A DNA stretch of 64,000 nucleotides from assembly GCA_902767775.1 (NCBI GenBank), contig CACXIP010000005.1, positions 62,001-126,000 on the forward strand. The letters run 5' to 3'. Positions 57,301-64,000 of the stretch are shown here, one piece after another. Each line of letters opens with the position of its first letter. Within the stretch, counting starts at the first letter, position 1. The notes beneath the pieces were generated by a model, which was not told the origin of the DNA, did not search any database, and worked only from the letters and a program-made list of their open reading frames with translations. This DNA is from an uncultured Prevotellaceae bacterium. GTDB taxonomy: Bacteria > Bacteroidota > Bacteroidia > Bacteroidales > Bacteroidaceae. Made by a program: the position numbers and the translations under genes.

Positions 57301-58042
57301 CCGCGAGGCATGCTGGAACCCTGTCATCTATGAGATGCCCAATGGTGAGTTGCGCATCTACTTCAAAATCGGTGTCAATGTTGCCGGATGGAAAGGATGG
57401 GTGGTGCGCTCGAAAGACGGCGGCAAGACATGGAGCAAGCGCGAGCAGTTGCCCGACTCCCTCTATGGCCCTATCAAGAACAAACCCATCCTCAACAAGG
57501 GCAGGCTCATCTCACCCACAAGTGATGAGCGCCACGGATGGCAACTCTATTTCGAATACAGCAATGATATGGGGAAGACATGGAAACGCACCGCCTTCGT
57601 CGATGCCGACGAAGGAGTGAAGGCCATCCAACCCAGCATCATTGTCCTGCCCGACGGCAGGTTGGAAGCGCTCTGCCGCACCCGAAGCCGTCAGATTGGC
57701 GTGACCTACAGCAACGACAACGGCGAGACATGGAGCAAACTGCGCCTCACCGACACACCCAACAACAACAGCGGCCTTGACGCCGTCAACCTGAAAGACG
57801 GAGGCTATGCGCTCATCTGCAACGACTGGCCCATCGAACCAGACAAGGAAAAAGGTGCGCGCACACCGCTCTCCATCCTACGCAGCGACGACGGCGAGCA
57901 CTGGAAACATTGGATTACCTTGGAGGACAGTCCTATCCTGCAATACTCCTATCCGTCTATCATCCAAAGCCGCGACGGACATATCCATGTGGTCTACACC
58001 TGGCGCCGCCAACGCGTAAAGCACGTGGAACTCATTCCTTAG
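54326..58042 (+). CDS. GH78 alpha-L-rhamnosidase fused to sialidase-fold domain
   Basis: A 1238-residue secreted fusion. Residues 1-20 are a signal peptide. Residues about 25-900 form a GH78 rhamnosidase with N-terminal beta-domains, the DCPQRDERQPWLGD motif near 504 (general acid Glu) and GATTIWELWNGD near 797 (second catalytic Glu). Residues about 910-1238 form a sialidase-fold (BNR_2/GH33-like) domain with Asp-boxes SKDGGKTWSK near 1030 and SNDNGETWSK near 1129. RG-II side chain C is alpha-L-Rha-(1,5)-Kdo, and GH33-type enzymes can cleave Kdo, so one chain may remove both sugars; this is inference. ATG at 54326 (TAATG junction) is preferred over 54320. Confidence 0.82.
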   Translation: MKRIMLAMLCLAALTATAAKKKQVNPIRVSHLRTERMIQPMSVDTPTPRLGWAIDTDAGIKDVMQTEYHLIVASTREKAEALEGDLWDATVSSDQSQWVRYAGKPLRSNTRCYWRVKVSTTKGDSDWSSVSMWNVGLLTESDWQGQWIGLDHAMPWDKEVEHSQLSSRYLRTTFEAEEGIRQATLYISGLGMYEAYLNGKKIDVDVNGTHQVLAPVPTDYRKTVTYNAFDVTDMLSAKNALAVVLGNGRYYTMQQKKKPYKITQFGYPKVRANLIIEYTNGKRRVISTNEKWKLNADGPIRSNNEYDGEIYDARKELAGWTAPDYDDSQWSTAERVALPSGTLRGGMTPNITITQEITPKSMVSKDGKMIIDMGQNMAGWLSMNISNTQPGDSIIIRFAERIDSTGHIWVENFRHALSTDTYIANGKESNTPWHPTFVYHGFRYAEISCPDNVKVTNLIGAVINDQMTTTGHFVSQDTILNKVYHNATWGVASNYKGMPVDCPQRDERQPWLGDRTRGCYGEAFLFDNGNLYTKWVRDITEAQREDGCIPDVAPAYWNYYSDNMTWPTALPFSLDMLLRQYGDDEPMKRYYPNVKRWMEHMKYQYQRDGLIEKDKYGDWCVPPESETLIHSEDPARITDGTLISSAYYYRLCHLMKEFAEMQGKSEDARYFEAEAALTKEAFNRRFLTRKSGTTTVPGHILYPDSTFYGNNTVTANLLPLYFGMIDDAYVKGEVQKNIVKVLIAQNLGTVTCGVIGIGWLMHGLTEMGRTDLAWLLATNKKYPSWGYMTEHGATTIWELWNGDTASPKMNSGNHVMLLGDLLSWLYEDVAGIRSAAPGFKKILLKPDFSVDEMDDIEGSYESIYGTISSRWKKENGHLNWQVTIPANTTATVCLPDGTRKEIGSGSHEFNCTLPQRGPQVVVDEFLYKKASFPECHSASIVETKKGDLVATYFGGTKERNPDVCIWVSRKPKGQANWTAPQMAADGVFSPDHREACWNPVIYEMPNGELRIYFKIGVNVAGWKGWVVRSKDGGKTWSKREQLPDSLYGPIKNKPILNKGRLISPTSDERHGWQLYFEYSNDMGKTWKRTAFVDADEGVKAIQPSIIVLPDGRLEALCRTRSRQIGVTYSNDNGETWSKLRLTDTPNNNSGLDAVNLKDGGYALICNDWPIEPDKEKGARTPLSILRSDDGEHWKHWITLEDSPILQYSYPSIIQSRDGHIHVVYTWRRQRVKHVELIP

Positions 58043-58195
58043 GTTTGAGATTTGAGGTTTGAGGTTTGAGATTTAAGCTTCGCTTGATTGTCGGCTGCAC
58101 CTCGGCATACTGAAAGCGAGCTTTAGTCTGCACTCGGTTTGCACGACAATTGAGATTTGAGGTTTGAGATTTGAGATTTGAAAATAGAAAATGAT
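58043..58195. repeat. Heptamer repeats flanking a palindromic element
   Basis: GATTTGA/GGTTTGA units at about 58043-58074 and again at 58150-58182 surround a 75-bp palindromic element (58076-58150). The element has outer arms ATTGTCG/CGACAAT, an inner AAAGC-GA-GCTTT hairpin and the word CTCGGCAT, and looks like a dispersed REP-type sequence inserted in, or grown with, the repeat. Confidence 0.75.
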
Positions 58196-60835
58196 ATGAA
58201 AAAACTTTTCATCGCCTGTATCCTTATGCTTGCCACGGCAGCATACGCCCAACCGACCTCGGTAGCGGGATTCTTCCCACTGAAGGACAGTGGCCGCATT
58301 GTCTACAATTTCAACGAAGGATGGCGCTTCCATCTTGGCGACGCCACCAATGCCCAAGCACCGGCATTTGATGATGCCTCATGGGAAGTGATATGCGCAC
58401 CACACACCGCACGCCTCGAACCCGATGGTGTGAGCGGCGGACGCAACTATCAGGGTATATGTTGGTACCGCAAGCGGTTCACCATGCCAGCCGACCTTGC
58501 CGACAAGCACGTCACCCTCTATTTCGAGGGTGTGATGGGCAAGCAGCAGGTGTTTGTCGACGGCAAACCAGTGTGTGTGCATGAGGGCGGCTACCTGCCC
58601 ATCATCGTCGACCTCACCGAGTTGGGTGTGAAGGCTGGAGCCAGTTGCCTCATCGCACTAAAGGCTGACAACAGCGATGACAAGGACTACCCACCGGGCA
58701 AACCGCAGAACCAGCTCGACTTCGCCTATCATGCCGGTATGTACCGTGACGTGTGGCTCATCGGCAAGTCACCACTCCACATCACCGATGCCTTGGAGCG
58801 CAACGAGGTGGCTGGCGGCGGTGTGTTCCTCCACTACGACAACATCTCGGAGAAGAGTGCTGACGTGATGATTGACGTGGAGATTTGCAAGGACAATGCC
58901 GCCAACCTCAAGCCCCAAATCATCGCCCTCATCAAAGACCGCGACGGCAAGACGGTGAAGACCGCCAAGGCACGTGTGGCGATGCCTCCCTACGAGGGAC
59001 TTATGGCGAGCGTGACACTGGCAACGACCATCGAGCGTCCCCATCTGTGGTCGCCCGAGGACCCCTATCTTTATGATGTGGAAATCAAGGTGATGGACGG
59101 TCGGCAATGTGTCGACGGCGGCATCGTGAAGATGGGCATCCGAAAGGCTGAGTTCCGCGGCAAGGACGGTTTCTGGCTCAACGGCAAGCCCTATCATCAG
59201 ATGGTGGGCGGCAACCGCCATCAGGACTTCGCCTATGTGGGCAATGCCGTTCCCAACAGTCAGCAGTGGCGTGACGCCCTCCGTCTGCGCGAGGCAGGCA
59301 TGACCATCATCCGCGCCGCCCACTATCCACAGGACCCGTCGTTCATGGATGCCTGCGACGAACTGGGCCTTTTCGTCATCGTACCCACCCCGGGATGGCA
59401 ATATTGGAACAAAGACCCCAAATGGGCCGAGAAGGTGCACCAGAACACGCGTGACATCATCCGCCGCGACCGCAACCATCCGTCGGTGCTGATGTGGGAG
59501 CCCATCCTCAATGAGACCCGTTATCCACAGGATTTCGCATTGAAGGCTTTGGAGGTGACACGTGAGGAATATCCCTATCCCGGCCGTCCCGTCGCTGCCG
59601 CCGACATCAACTCTGCCGGTGTGAAGGATAACTACGACGTGCTGTATGACTGGGCTTACAACATCGGAACGGACAAGTTTGATACCGACAAGTGCGTTTT
59701 TACGCGCGAATGGGGTGAGTATGTGGACGACTGGTATGCCCACAACGCTCTTAACCGCGCCGCCCGCGGATGGGGTGAGAAGGCAATGCTCACAGCCGCT
59801 CTCTCACTCACCGACACCTATGGCATGATGTACCATGGTCAGCGGCAGTTTATCGGCGGTTGCCAATGGCATCCGTTCGACCATCAGCGCGGATATCACC
59901 CCGACGCCTATCTCGGTGGTATCTACGATGCTTTCCGCCAGAAGAAATACGCTTTTGAGGCTTTCAGGTCACAGGTGACAGACGATTACTTTGCCCCGAT
60001 TGCCAACAGCAAGGATATGTTTGCCCCGATGGTGTTCATCGCCCATGAGATGACTCCCTTCTCCGACCACGACGTGGTGGTGTTCAGCAACTGCGACAGT
60101 GTGCGCCTGACAGCATACGACGGAGAGAAAGTCGCCACCCTGCCCATCGTACACGACCCAGCGGGCATCCCCCACGCCCCTGCCGTGTTCAAGGACTTCT
60201 GGGACTCATGGGAAGCCCGCACCATCAGTTACACCCAGCGCAACTGGCAGAAGGTGTCGCTGCTTGCCGAAGGCATCAAAGATGGTAAGGTGGTGTGCTC
60301 AGAGAAGAAGATGCCCTCGCGCCGAAGTACGAAAATCCGTCTTTATGCCGACGAGATGGGACGGCAGTTGGTGGCCGATGGCAGCGACTTCATCGTCGTG
60401 GTGGCGGAGATTACCGACGACAACGGCAACGTCAGGCGCAGTGCCATCGAACATGTCACCTTCACCGTTGAGGGCGAGGGCCGCATCATCGGCGACGACC
60501 GCATCATGGCGAATCCCCGTGTAGTGGAATGGGGCAGCGCACCCATCCTTGTTCAGAGCACCCATGAGGCAGGCAAAATCCGCATCATCGCCCATGCCAC
60601 CTATGAGGGCATCCATGCTCCCGCCGCCGACACTTTGGAAATCAGCAGCGTGCCCTACGAGGGAAAGATGTGCTATGAACTCAACAGCTCAAGCAAGATG
60701 GCCAACCGTCCGGCTGGTTGGCGCAACGCAGGCGGCCGTTACATCCCCCGCACCCAGGAAGCCGTCTCCGACGAGGAGCGCCGCAAGATGCTCGAGGAGG
60801 TGGAAAAACAACAACAGGAATTTGGGATACAGTAA
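58196..60835 (+). CDS. GH2 glycoside hydrolase (beta-glucuronidase/galactosidase type)
   Basis: An 879-residue secreted GH2 enzyme with signal peptide (MKKLFIACILMLATAAYAQ). Jelly-roll sugar-binding domain about 30-190 (YQGICWYRKRFTMPADLA), Ig-like domain to about 305, TIM barrel about 310-620, then C-terminal beta-domains. The acid/base is the Glu in LMWEPILNETRYP near 437 and the probable nucleophile the Glu in FTREWGEYVDDW near 506. In the Bacteroides RG-II set, GH2 members remove beta-glucuronic acid and beta-galactose from chain A and B, so either is possible. The ATG at 58196 gives the signal peptide; TTG at 58178 is rejected. PL4 follows after 11 bp. Confidence 0.85.
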   Translation: MKKLFIACILMLATAAYAQPTSVAGFFPLKDSGRIVYNFNEGWRFHLGDATNAQAPAFDDASWEVICAPHTARLEPDGVSGGRNYQGICWYRKRFTMPADLADKHVTLYFEGVMGKQQVFVDGKPVCVHEGGYLPIIVDLTELGVKAGASCLIALKADNSDDKDYPPGKPQNQLDFAYHAGMYRDVWLIGKSPLHITDALERNEVAGGGVFLHYDNISEKSADVMIDVEICKDNAANLKPQIIALIKDRDGKTVKTAKARVAMPPYEGLMASVTLATTIERPHLWSPEDPYLYDVEIKVMDGRQCVDGGIVKMGIRKAEFRGKDGFWLNGKPYHQMVGGNRHQDFAYVGNAVPNSQQWRDALRLREAGMTIIRAAHYPQDPSFMDACDELGLFVIVPTPGWQYWNKDPKWAEKVHQNTRDIIRRDRNHPSVLMWEPILNETRYPQDFALKALEVTREEYPYPGRPVAAADINSAGVKDNYDVLYDWAYNIGTDKFDTDKCVFTREWGEYVDDWYAHNALNRAARGWGEKAMLTAALSLTDTYGMMYHGQRQFIGGCQWHPFDHQRGYHPDAYLGGIYDAFRQKKYAFEAFRSQVTDDYFAPIANSKDMFAPMVFIAHEMTPFSDHDVVVFSNCDSVRLTAYDGEKVATLPIVHDPAGIPHAPAVFKDFWDSWEARTISYTQRNWQKVSLLAEGIKDGKVVCSEKKMPSRRSTKIRLYADEMGRQLVADGSDFIVVVAEITDDNGNVRRSAIEHVTFTVEGEGRIIGDDRIMANPRVVEWGSAPILVQSTHEAGKIRIIAHATYEGIHAPAADTLEISSVPYEGKMCYELNSSSKMANRPAGWRNAGGRYIPRTQEAVSDEERRKMLEEVEKQQQEFGIQ

Positions 60836-60846
60836 TCACCAACCAC

Positions 60847-62775
60847 ATGAAGAAATATTGTTCTCTGCTGTTCATCGTTTTGTTGGCAGCAATCACCTGC
60901 AGGGCACAAGGGACAAAAGACGATGATGTGAAAGTCACACAAAACGGCATGGTGACCACCATGTCTAACGGATGGGTGAAAATCACTATCGGCGAAAACG
61001 GACGTATCAGCAACATGACCTATCGCAATGGAAGCAACCTAATAGGCAGTTCCGGCGTATATTTTGACTTTACTTCGAAGTCGTTGGGCAACAAGCCGTT
61101 AAGTCCCGCCAAAGCAGAGATTGTCAGACAAACAGCCGATTATGCCGAAGTGGTATATTCCAACACGTCATATCCTCCTCATTTCCAGCAGGGATTCATC
61201 ATGCGCAGAGGGGTGAGCGGTGTCTATATGTATGTGGTAGCCAACGGCAACGAGGAGTCAGCCAACCTGCAGGTGCAAGAGGTGAGGGTATGCACCAGAT
61301 TGGCCTCCACCTTCCTCAACGGCTATGTCGATGACTCCATGCAGGGAACGATTCCGTCAAACAGTGAAATGCAGGCGGTGGAAAGCGGAGGAACAGCCAA
61401 CGAGAATTATGTGCAGGATGCCACATACCGGATGAAGGACGGTTCGGTGTATACCAAATACAATTGGGCACAGTATATCGTCAGGGACAGCGTGCATGGA
61501 CTGATGAACAGCAACACAGGGGTATGGAACATCCCATGTTCACGCGAATGGTATCCCGGAGGACCGATGAAGCAAGAACTCACTGTCCATGCCACGGGAA
61601 AGTCGCCCATTACCATTCAGATGCTCCAAGGGGAACATTTCGGCACACCTTCCGTCTACTATCAGCCGGGAGAGCGCAAACTCTACGGCCCCTTCCTTCT
61701 CTATCTGAACGGGGGCACAAAAGAACAGATGATTGCCGACGCCAAGTCCATGGCTCATCAGCAGGAGGCTGAATGGCCTTTCGCCTGGTTTGAGCATGAG
61801 GAGTATCCTTTAGACAGGGGCACCGTCTCGGGACAGATTCAACTGACCACCGGACAGTCGTGCGACTCACTGCAGGTGGTGCTCGCCGAACCTGACGTGG
61901 AACTATACCAGCAGGCCAACAAATACATTTTCTGGGCACTGACCGACAACGAGGGACGATTCTCCATCAAGAACGTGAGGAAAGGCAAGTACACACTCTA
62001 CGCCTATGCCACCAAAGGAGATATCACCGACGAACTACAGCAGAAAGACGTGACGGTAGGAGACGGGGAGACCGACTTGGGAATCATCAGTTGGACGCCT
62101 ACATGCTATGAGCAAAAACTATTTCAGATAGGCGAGAACAACAGGATGAGCGACGGGTTCCATCTGAGCGACACCTTGCGCAACTACGGGTTGTGGAACT
62201 TGGTGCCTGCGTCACTCACCTATCGGGTGGGAGAAAGCAATCCGAAGACTGACTGGTGGTATGCACAGACACACAACGGCACTTGGACAATAGAGTTTGA
62301 TTGTCCCCAGACATACACAGGTAATGCCTATTTCACCGTTTCCGTCGCTGGTGCAGCCAACAAGCCCAAGGTGGCGGTAAAGGTGAACGGGACGACAAGA
62401 ACGACATGGAGTTTCCCCAACAACGATGCTGGCATTTACCGCAGTGCCGTTCTGGGTGGCAGACACCAAGTGAAGACTTGCACCTTCCCGGCTACCTTGC
62501 TGAAAAAAGGCACCAACAAAATCGACCTGACCATGTCGGGAATCAGTAGCAACGGAGGAGTGATGTATGACTGTCTTAAACTGGAGGTGGGACCTAAAGT
62601 CACCGATGGCATCTCTCCAATGGAAATTGCCGGCAACAACAGCATCACCACCATCTACACCCTCAGTGGCGTCTGCATAGGCACCTTCAACAATCAGTCA
62701 CTCAGCGAACTGCCGCTGCCTAAAGGCATCTATATCTTCAAACAAGGAACGAAATCCGGAAAGTTCGCAAAGTAA
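60847..62775 (+). CDS. PL4-like rhamnogalacturonan lyase, T9SS
   Basis: A 642-residue secreted protein with three domains typical of PL4 lyases: an N-terminal beta-sandwich (about 28-325, with RMKDGSVYTKYNWAQYIV near 200 and LQGEHFGTPSVYYQPGERKL near 263), a fibronectin-like/carboxypeptidase-regulatory domain (about 340-425), and a C-terminal CBM-like jelly roll (about 430-600). PL4 enzymes cut the rhamnose-galacturonate backbone of RG-I by beta-elimination, giving unsaturated ends that GH105 can remove. A T9SS tail (TTIYTLSGVCIGTF) closes the chain. The ATG at 60847 begins a signal peptide (MKKYCSLLFIVLLAAITCRAQ); the longer in-frame extension overlaps the GH2 gene and is rejected. Last gene of the operon. 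Confidence 0.85.
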   Translation: MKKYCSLLFIVLLAAITCRAQGTKDDDVKVTQNGMVTTMSNGWVKITIGENGRISNMTYRNGSNLIGSSGVYFDFTSKSLGNKPLSPAKAEIVRQTADYAEVVYSNTSYPPHFQQGFIMRRGVSGVYMYVVANGNEESANLQVQEVRVCTRLASTFLNGYVDDSMQGTIPSNSEMQAVESGGTANENYVQDATYRMKDGSVYTKYNWAQYIVRDSVHGLMNSNTGVWNIPCSREWYPGGPMKQELTVHATGKSPITIQMLQGEHFGTPSVYYQPGERKLYGPFLLYLNGGTKEQMIADAKSMAHQQEAEWPFAWFEHEEYPLDRGTVSGQIQLTTGQSCDSLQVVLAEPDVELYQQANKYIFWALTDNEGRFSIKNVRKGKYTLYAYATKGDITDELQQKDVTVGDGETDLGIISWTPTCYEQKLFQIGENNRMSDGFHLSDTLRNYGLWNLVPASLTYRVGESNPKTDWWYAQTHNGTWTIEFDCPQTYTGNAYFTVSVAGAANKPKVAVKVNGTTRTTWSFPNNDAGIYRSAVLGGRHQVKTCTFPATLLKKGTNKIDLTMSGISSNGGVMYDCLKLEVGPKVTDGISPMEIAGNNSITTIYTLSGVCIGTFNNQSLSELPLPKGIYIFKQGTKSGKFAK

Positions 62776-62922
62776 ACATTTGCGACGACCATCCTTTTCC
62801 CGCTTTCATCACCACCCTCTGCAGCGATGGGGTATGGTGAGCATTATATGTTTCGCTGGTTCTTTTTTACTTTTCTGGCATCTATTAGTGGATAAAGTGT
62901 CCCGGACAGACTTATTGCTATC
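62776..62922. other. Intergenic region behind the RG-II operon
   Basis: The 147 bp between the PL4 stop and the DUF1810 remnant hold no recognisable gene, repeat or convincing terminator. From here to the window end the sequence is clearly richer in A and T than the operon before it. Confidence 0.6.
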
Positions 62923-63162
62923 TTAAAACGGTGCATTAGTTATTTCAGCTAATCTACTCCCCAATACGGCATGGTTGTAATAGGCACGAACTTCTTTCAA
63001 TCCGCTGATGACATAGTATTCGGAGTTGTAACTTCGGCCAAAACCTTTCAATTGGGGGAAAATATACCACACCCAATGAGAACGTTTAAAACCATCATTT
63101 ACATCGTTATAAAAGAAATAAAAGAAATACTTATAATCCTTTGAAATGTCAAAATTCTGTAA
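62923..63162 (-). pseudogene. DUF1810 gene remnant
   Basis: The minus strand is open for 94 codons (63204-62923) without any ATG. It translates to a clear DUF1810-family segment: GFKRSHWVWYIFPQLKGFGR, then NSEYY, EVRAYYNHAVLGSRLAEI, and a stop after NAPF. Complete DUF1810 proteins are about 140 residues; here the N-terminal start and the last 50 or so residues (normally a KLRSSLTLF-like motif) are missing, and the 5' end runs into the neighbouring membrane-protein gene in another frame. I therefore call it a decayed or truncated copy. DUF1810 has no established function. Confidence 0.72.
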
Positions 63163-64000
63163 TTTGGCGGCTGTCGCCCAAAATAATGAGTTGGATAAAT
63201 ATGCCTATGAACATGGCGATGAAAGAAAACATGATGAGAAAGTTGGGCAAGATAAAAAACTGCAAGCCCTTTTCAAAAGGCCCCCACACTGCTGCTATGG
63301 GTAATTTCTCATTATTATCTTTCAGATGACATACATTCACAAGATTATATACCTTACCACTCATTGTTGTTGTATCTTCTGTAACTTTTTCCATAATTAA
63401 GCCTCCATTATTTGGATTGTTAACGTACTCCGTATAAAAGTTATTGAGGACATCACTTCGTTCCATGTATTTTGCACCAAGGAAATCAATGATGAAAAAT
63501 CCAACTATCAACGAGATGGTGTAACTAATAATCAATGATTCAAGACTACGTAATACCTTTTTCCAAGTTGGGATAGATGGGGTAATACGATTGATTTCAT
63601 ACATGATGAATAAGAATACAATAACCGATATTAATATAGCATGGCGCCAACTGGGCATAGAATCAAAAAAGCTGGCATAAAGATCAAATCCCGCGGACAA
63701 AGTAAACCAAGCCAGAGTGATTGAAGCTACTGCACGTGGAAGAAGAAGGTGTAGTTTTGCCACAAAATCAAATTTTGGCAAATTAAAGAATTTAGAACAA
63801 TAATAATTCCATAAAAACAAGAAAATGAAGAAGACCAAACCAATTAAAATGAATCCCCAACCAACAGGAAAGAGTTTACTGAGAACAATGTAGCCTGCTA
63901 CCCCAGCTATACAAGTGCTAATAATCAAAAAAGAAAGGCGTTTTATTACAATTCTGTTACGAGCAGCTACCAATTCTCCCCATTCATCGTCTTTTTCTTG
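63149..64000 (-). CDS. Multi-span membrane protein, 5' end outside window
   Basis: At least 283 residues. The frame stays open to the last base of the window (QEKDDEWGELVAARNRIVIK...), so the start lies beyond it and the TTG at 63973 is not needed as a start. It has about six hydrophobic segments (near RLSFLIISTCIAGVAGYIVL, VGWGFILIGLVFFIFLFLWN, the middle, and LPNFLIMFSFIAMFIGIFIQ at the end), with a soluble loop of about 65 residues before the last one. I recognise no family. Codon usage and base composition are AT-rich and unlike the pectin genes next door, which suggests a separate origin. The end overlaps the frame of the DUF1810 remnant. Confidence 0.65.
   Translation of the reverse strand, partial: QEKDDEWGELVAARNRIVIKRLSFLIISTCIAGVAGYIVLSKLFPVGWGFILIGLVFFIFLFLWNYYCSKFFNLPKFDFVAKLHLLLPRAVASITLAWFTLSAGFDLYASFFDSMPSWRHAILISVIVFLFIMYEINRITPSIPTWKKVLRSLESLIISYTISLIVGFFIIDFLGAKYMERSDVLNNFYTEYVNNPNNGGLIMEKVTEDTTTMSGKVYNLVNVCHLKDNNEKLPIAAVWGPFEKGLQFFILPNFLIMFSFIAMFIGIFIQLIILGDSRQITEF

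Noticed and set aside
57070..58042. Free-standing sialidase gene for host glycans
   Set aside because: The domain is continuous with the GH78 frame and lies in a pectin operon; sialic acid catabolic genes are absent.
62861..62896. Short hydrophobic open frame behind the PL4 gene
   Set aside because: Only about 15 codons, with no promoter, conservation or context to support it.

Overview
The window looks like chromosomal DNA from a gut or rumen Bacteroidales, most likely Prevotellaceae. Four things support this: Bacteroidetes-type promoters (TTTG, 19-20 bp, TAnnTTTG) upstream of several genes, large secreted proteins with C-terminal type IX secretion (T9SS) sorting tails, LytS/LytTR regulators beside outer-membrane beta-barrel genes, and intergenic simple repeats of the kind seen in Prevotella. 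There is no rRNA or tRNA gene, no CRISPR array and no insertion sequence that I can see. Most of the window has a fairly high GC content. The last 1.2 kb is visibly AT-rich.

Layout. 1-9.7 kb: the end of an RND efflux operon (adaptor, MATE pump, RND pump, outer-membrane beta-barrel), then a LytS/LytTR pair. 9.8-20 kb, minus strand: pectin-related secreted proteins (a CE8-like esterase with a tiny downstream peptide gene, and a GH28-GH105 fusion) with a C10 cysteine protease between them. 20.4-22.8 kb: small genes and an ECF sigma regulon whose promoter occurs twice. 22.9-27 kb, minus strand: a GH2 beta-galactosidase and a small YtxH/holin-like envelope cluster. 27.2-30.7 kb: SPOR lipoprotein, RuvX, peptide deformylase and a TPR protein. 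30.8-35.2 kb: a second outer-membrane beta-barrel plus LytS/LytTR set.

35.2-45.5 kb, minus strand: a four-gene sugar catabolic operon (split transketolase, FGGY kinase, aldose isomerase). It matches the transketolase route of D-apiose catabolism. Next come a PL1-like pectate lyase, a second tiny peptide gene, and a T9SS beta-helix protein with an internal 1014-bp duplication. 45.7-62.8 kb, plus strand: seven secreted enzymes that together resemble the Bacteroides rhamnogalacturonan-II (RG-II) degradation set. They are a GH143/GH142-like bifunctional enzyme, a pectin esterase, GH95, a GH140 apiosidase, a GH78-sialidase-fold fusion, a GH2 enzyme and a PL4 rhamnogalacturonan lyase.

The 35-62 kb half therefore reads as one pectin/RG-II locus: secreted enzymes release apiose and other rare sugars, and the divergent operon would carry apiose to xylulose 5-phosphate and dihydroxyacetone phosphate. 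No SusC/SusD pair is present. The most distinctive signals are a 36-nt leader shared by the apiosidase and the isomerase gene, a family of tiny leader-like peptides placed behind T9SS beta-helix genes and just before terminators, and tandem-repeat leaders between the genes. The window ends in a decayed DUF1810 gene and a truncated membrane-protein gene.
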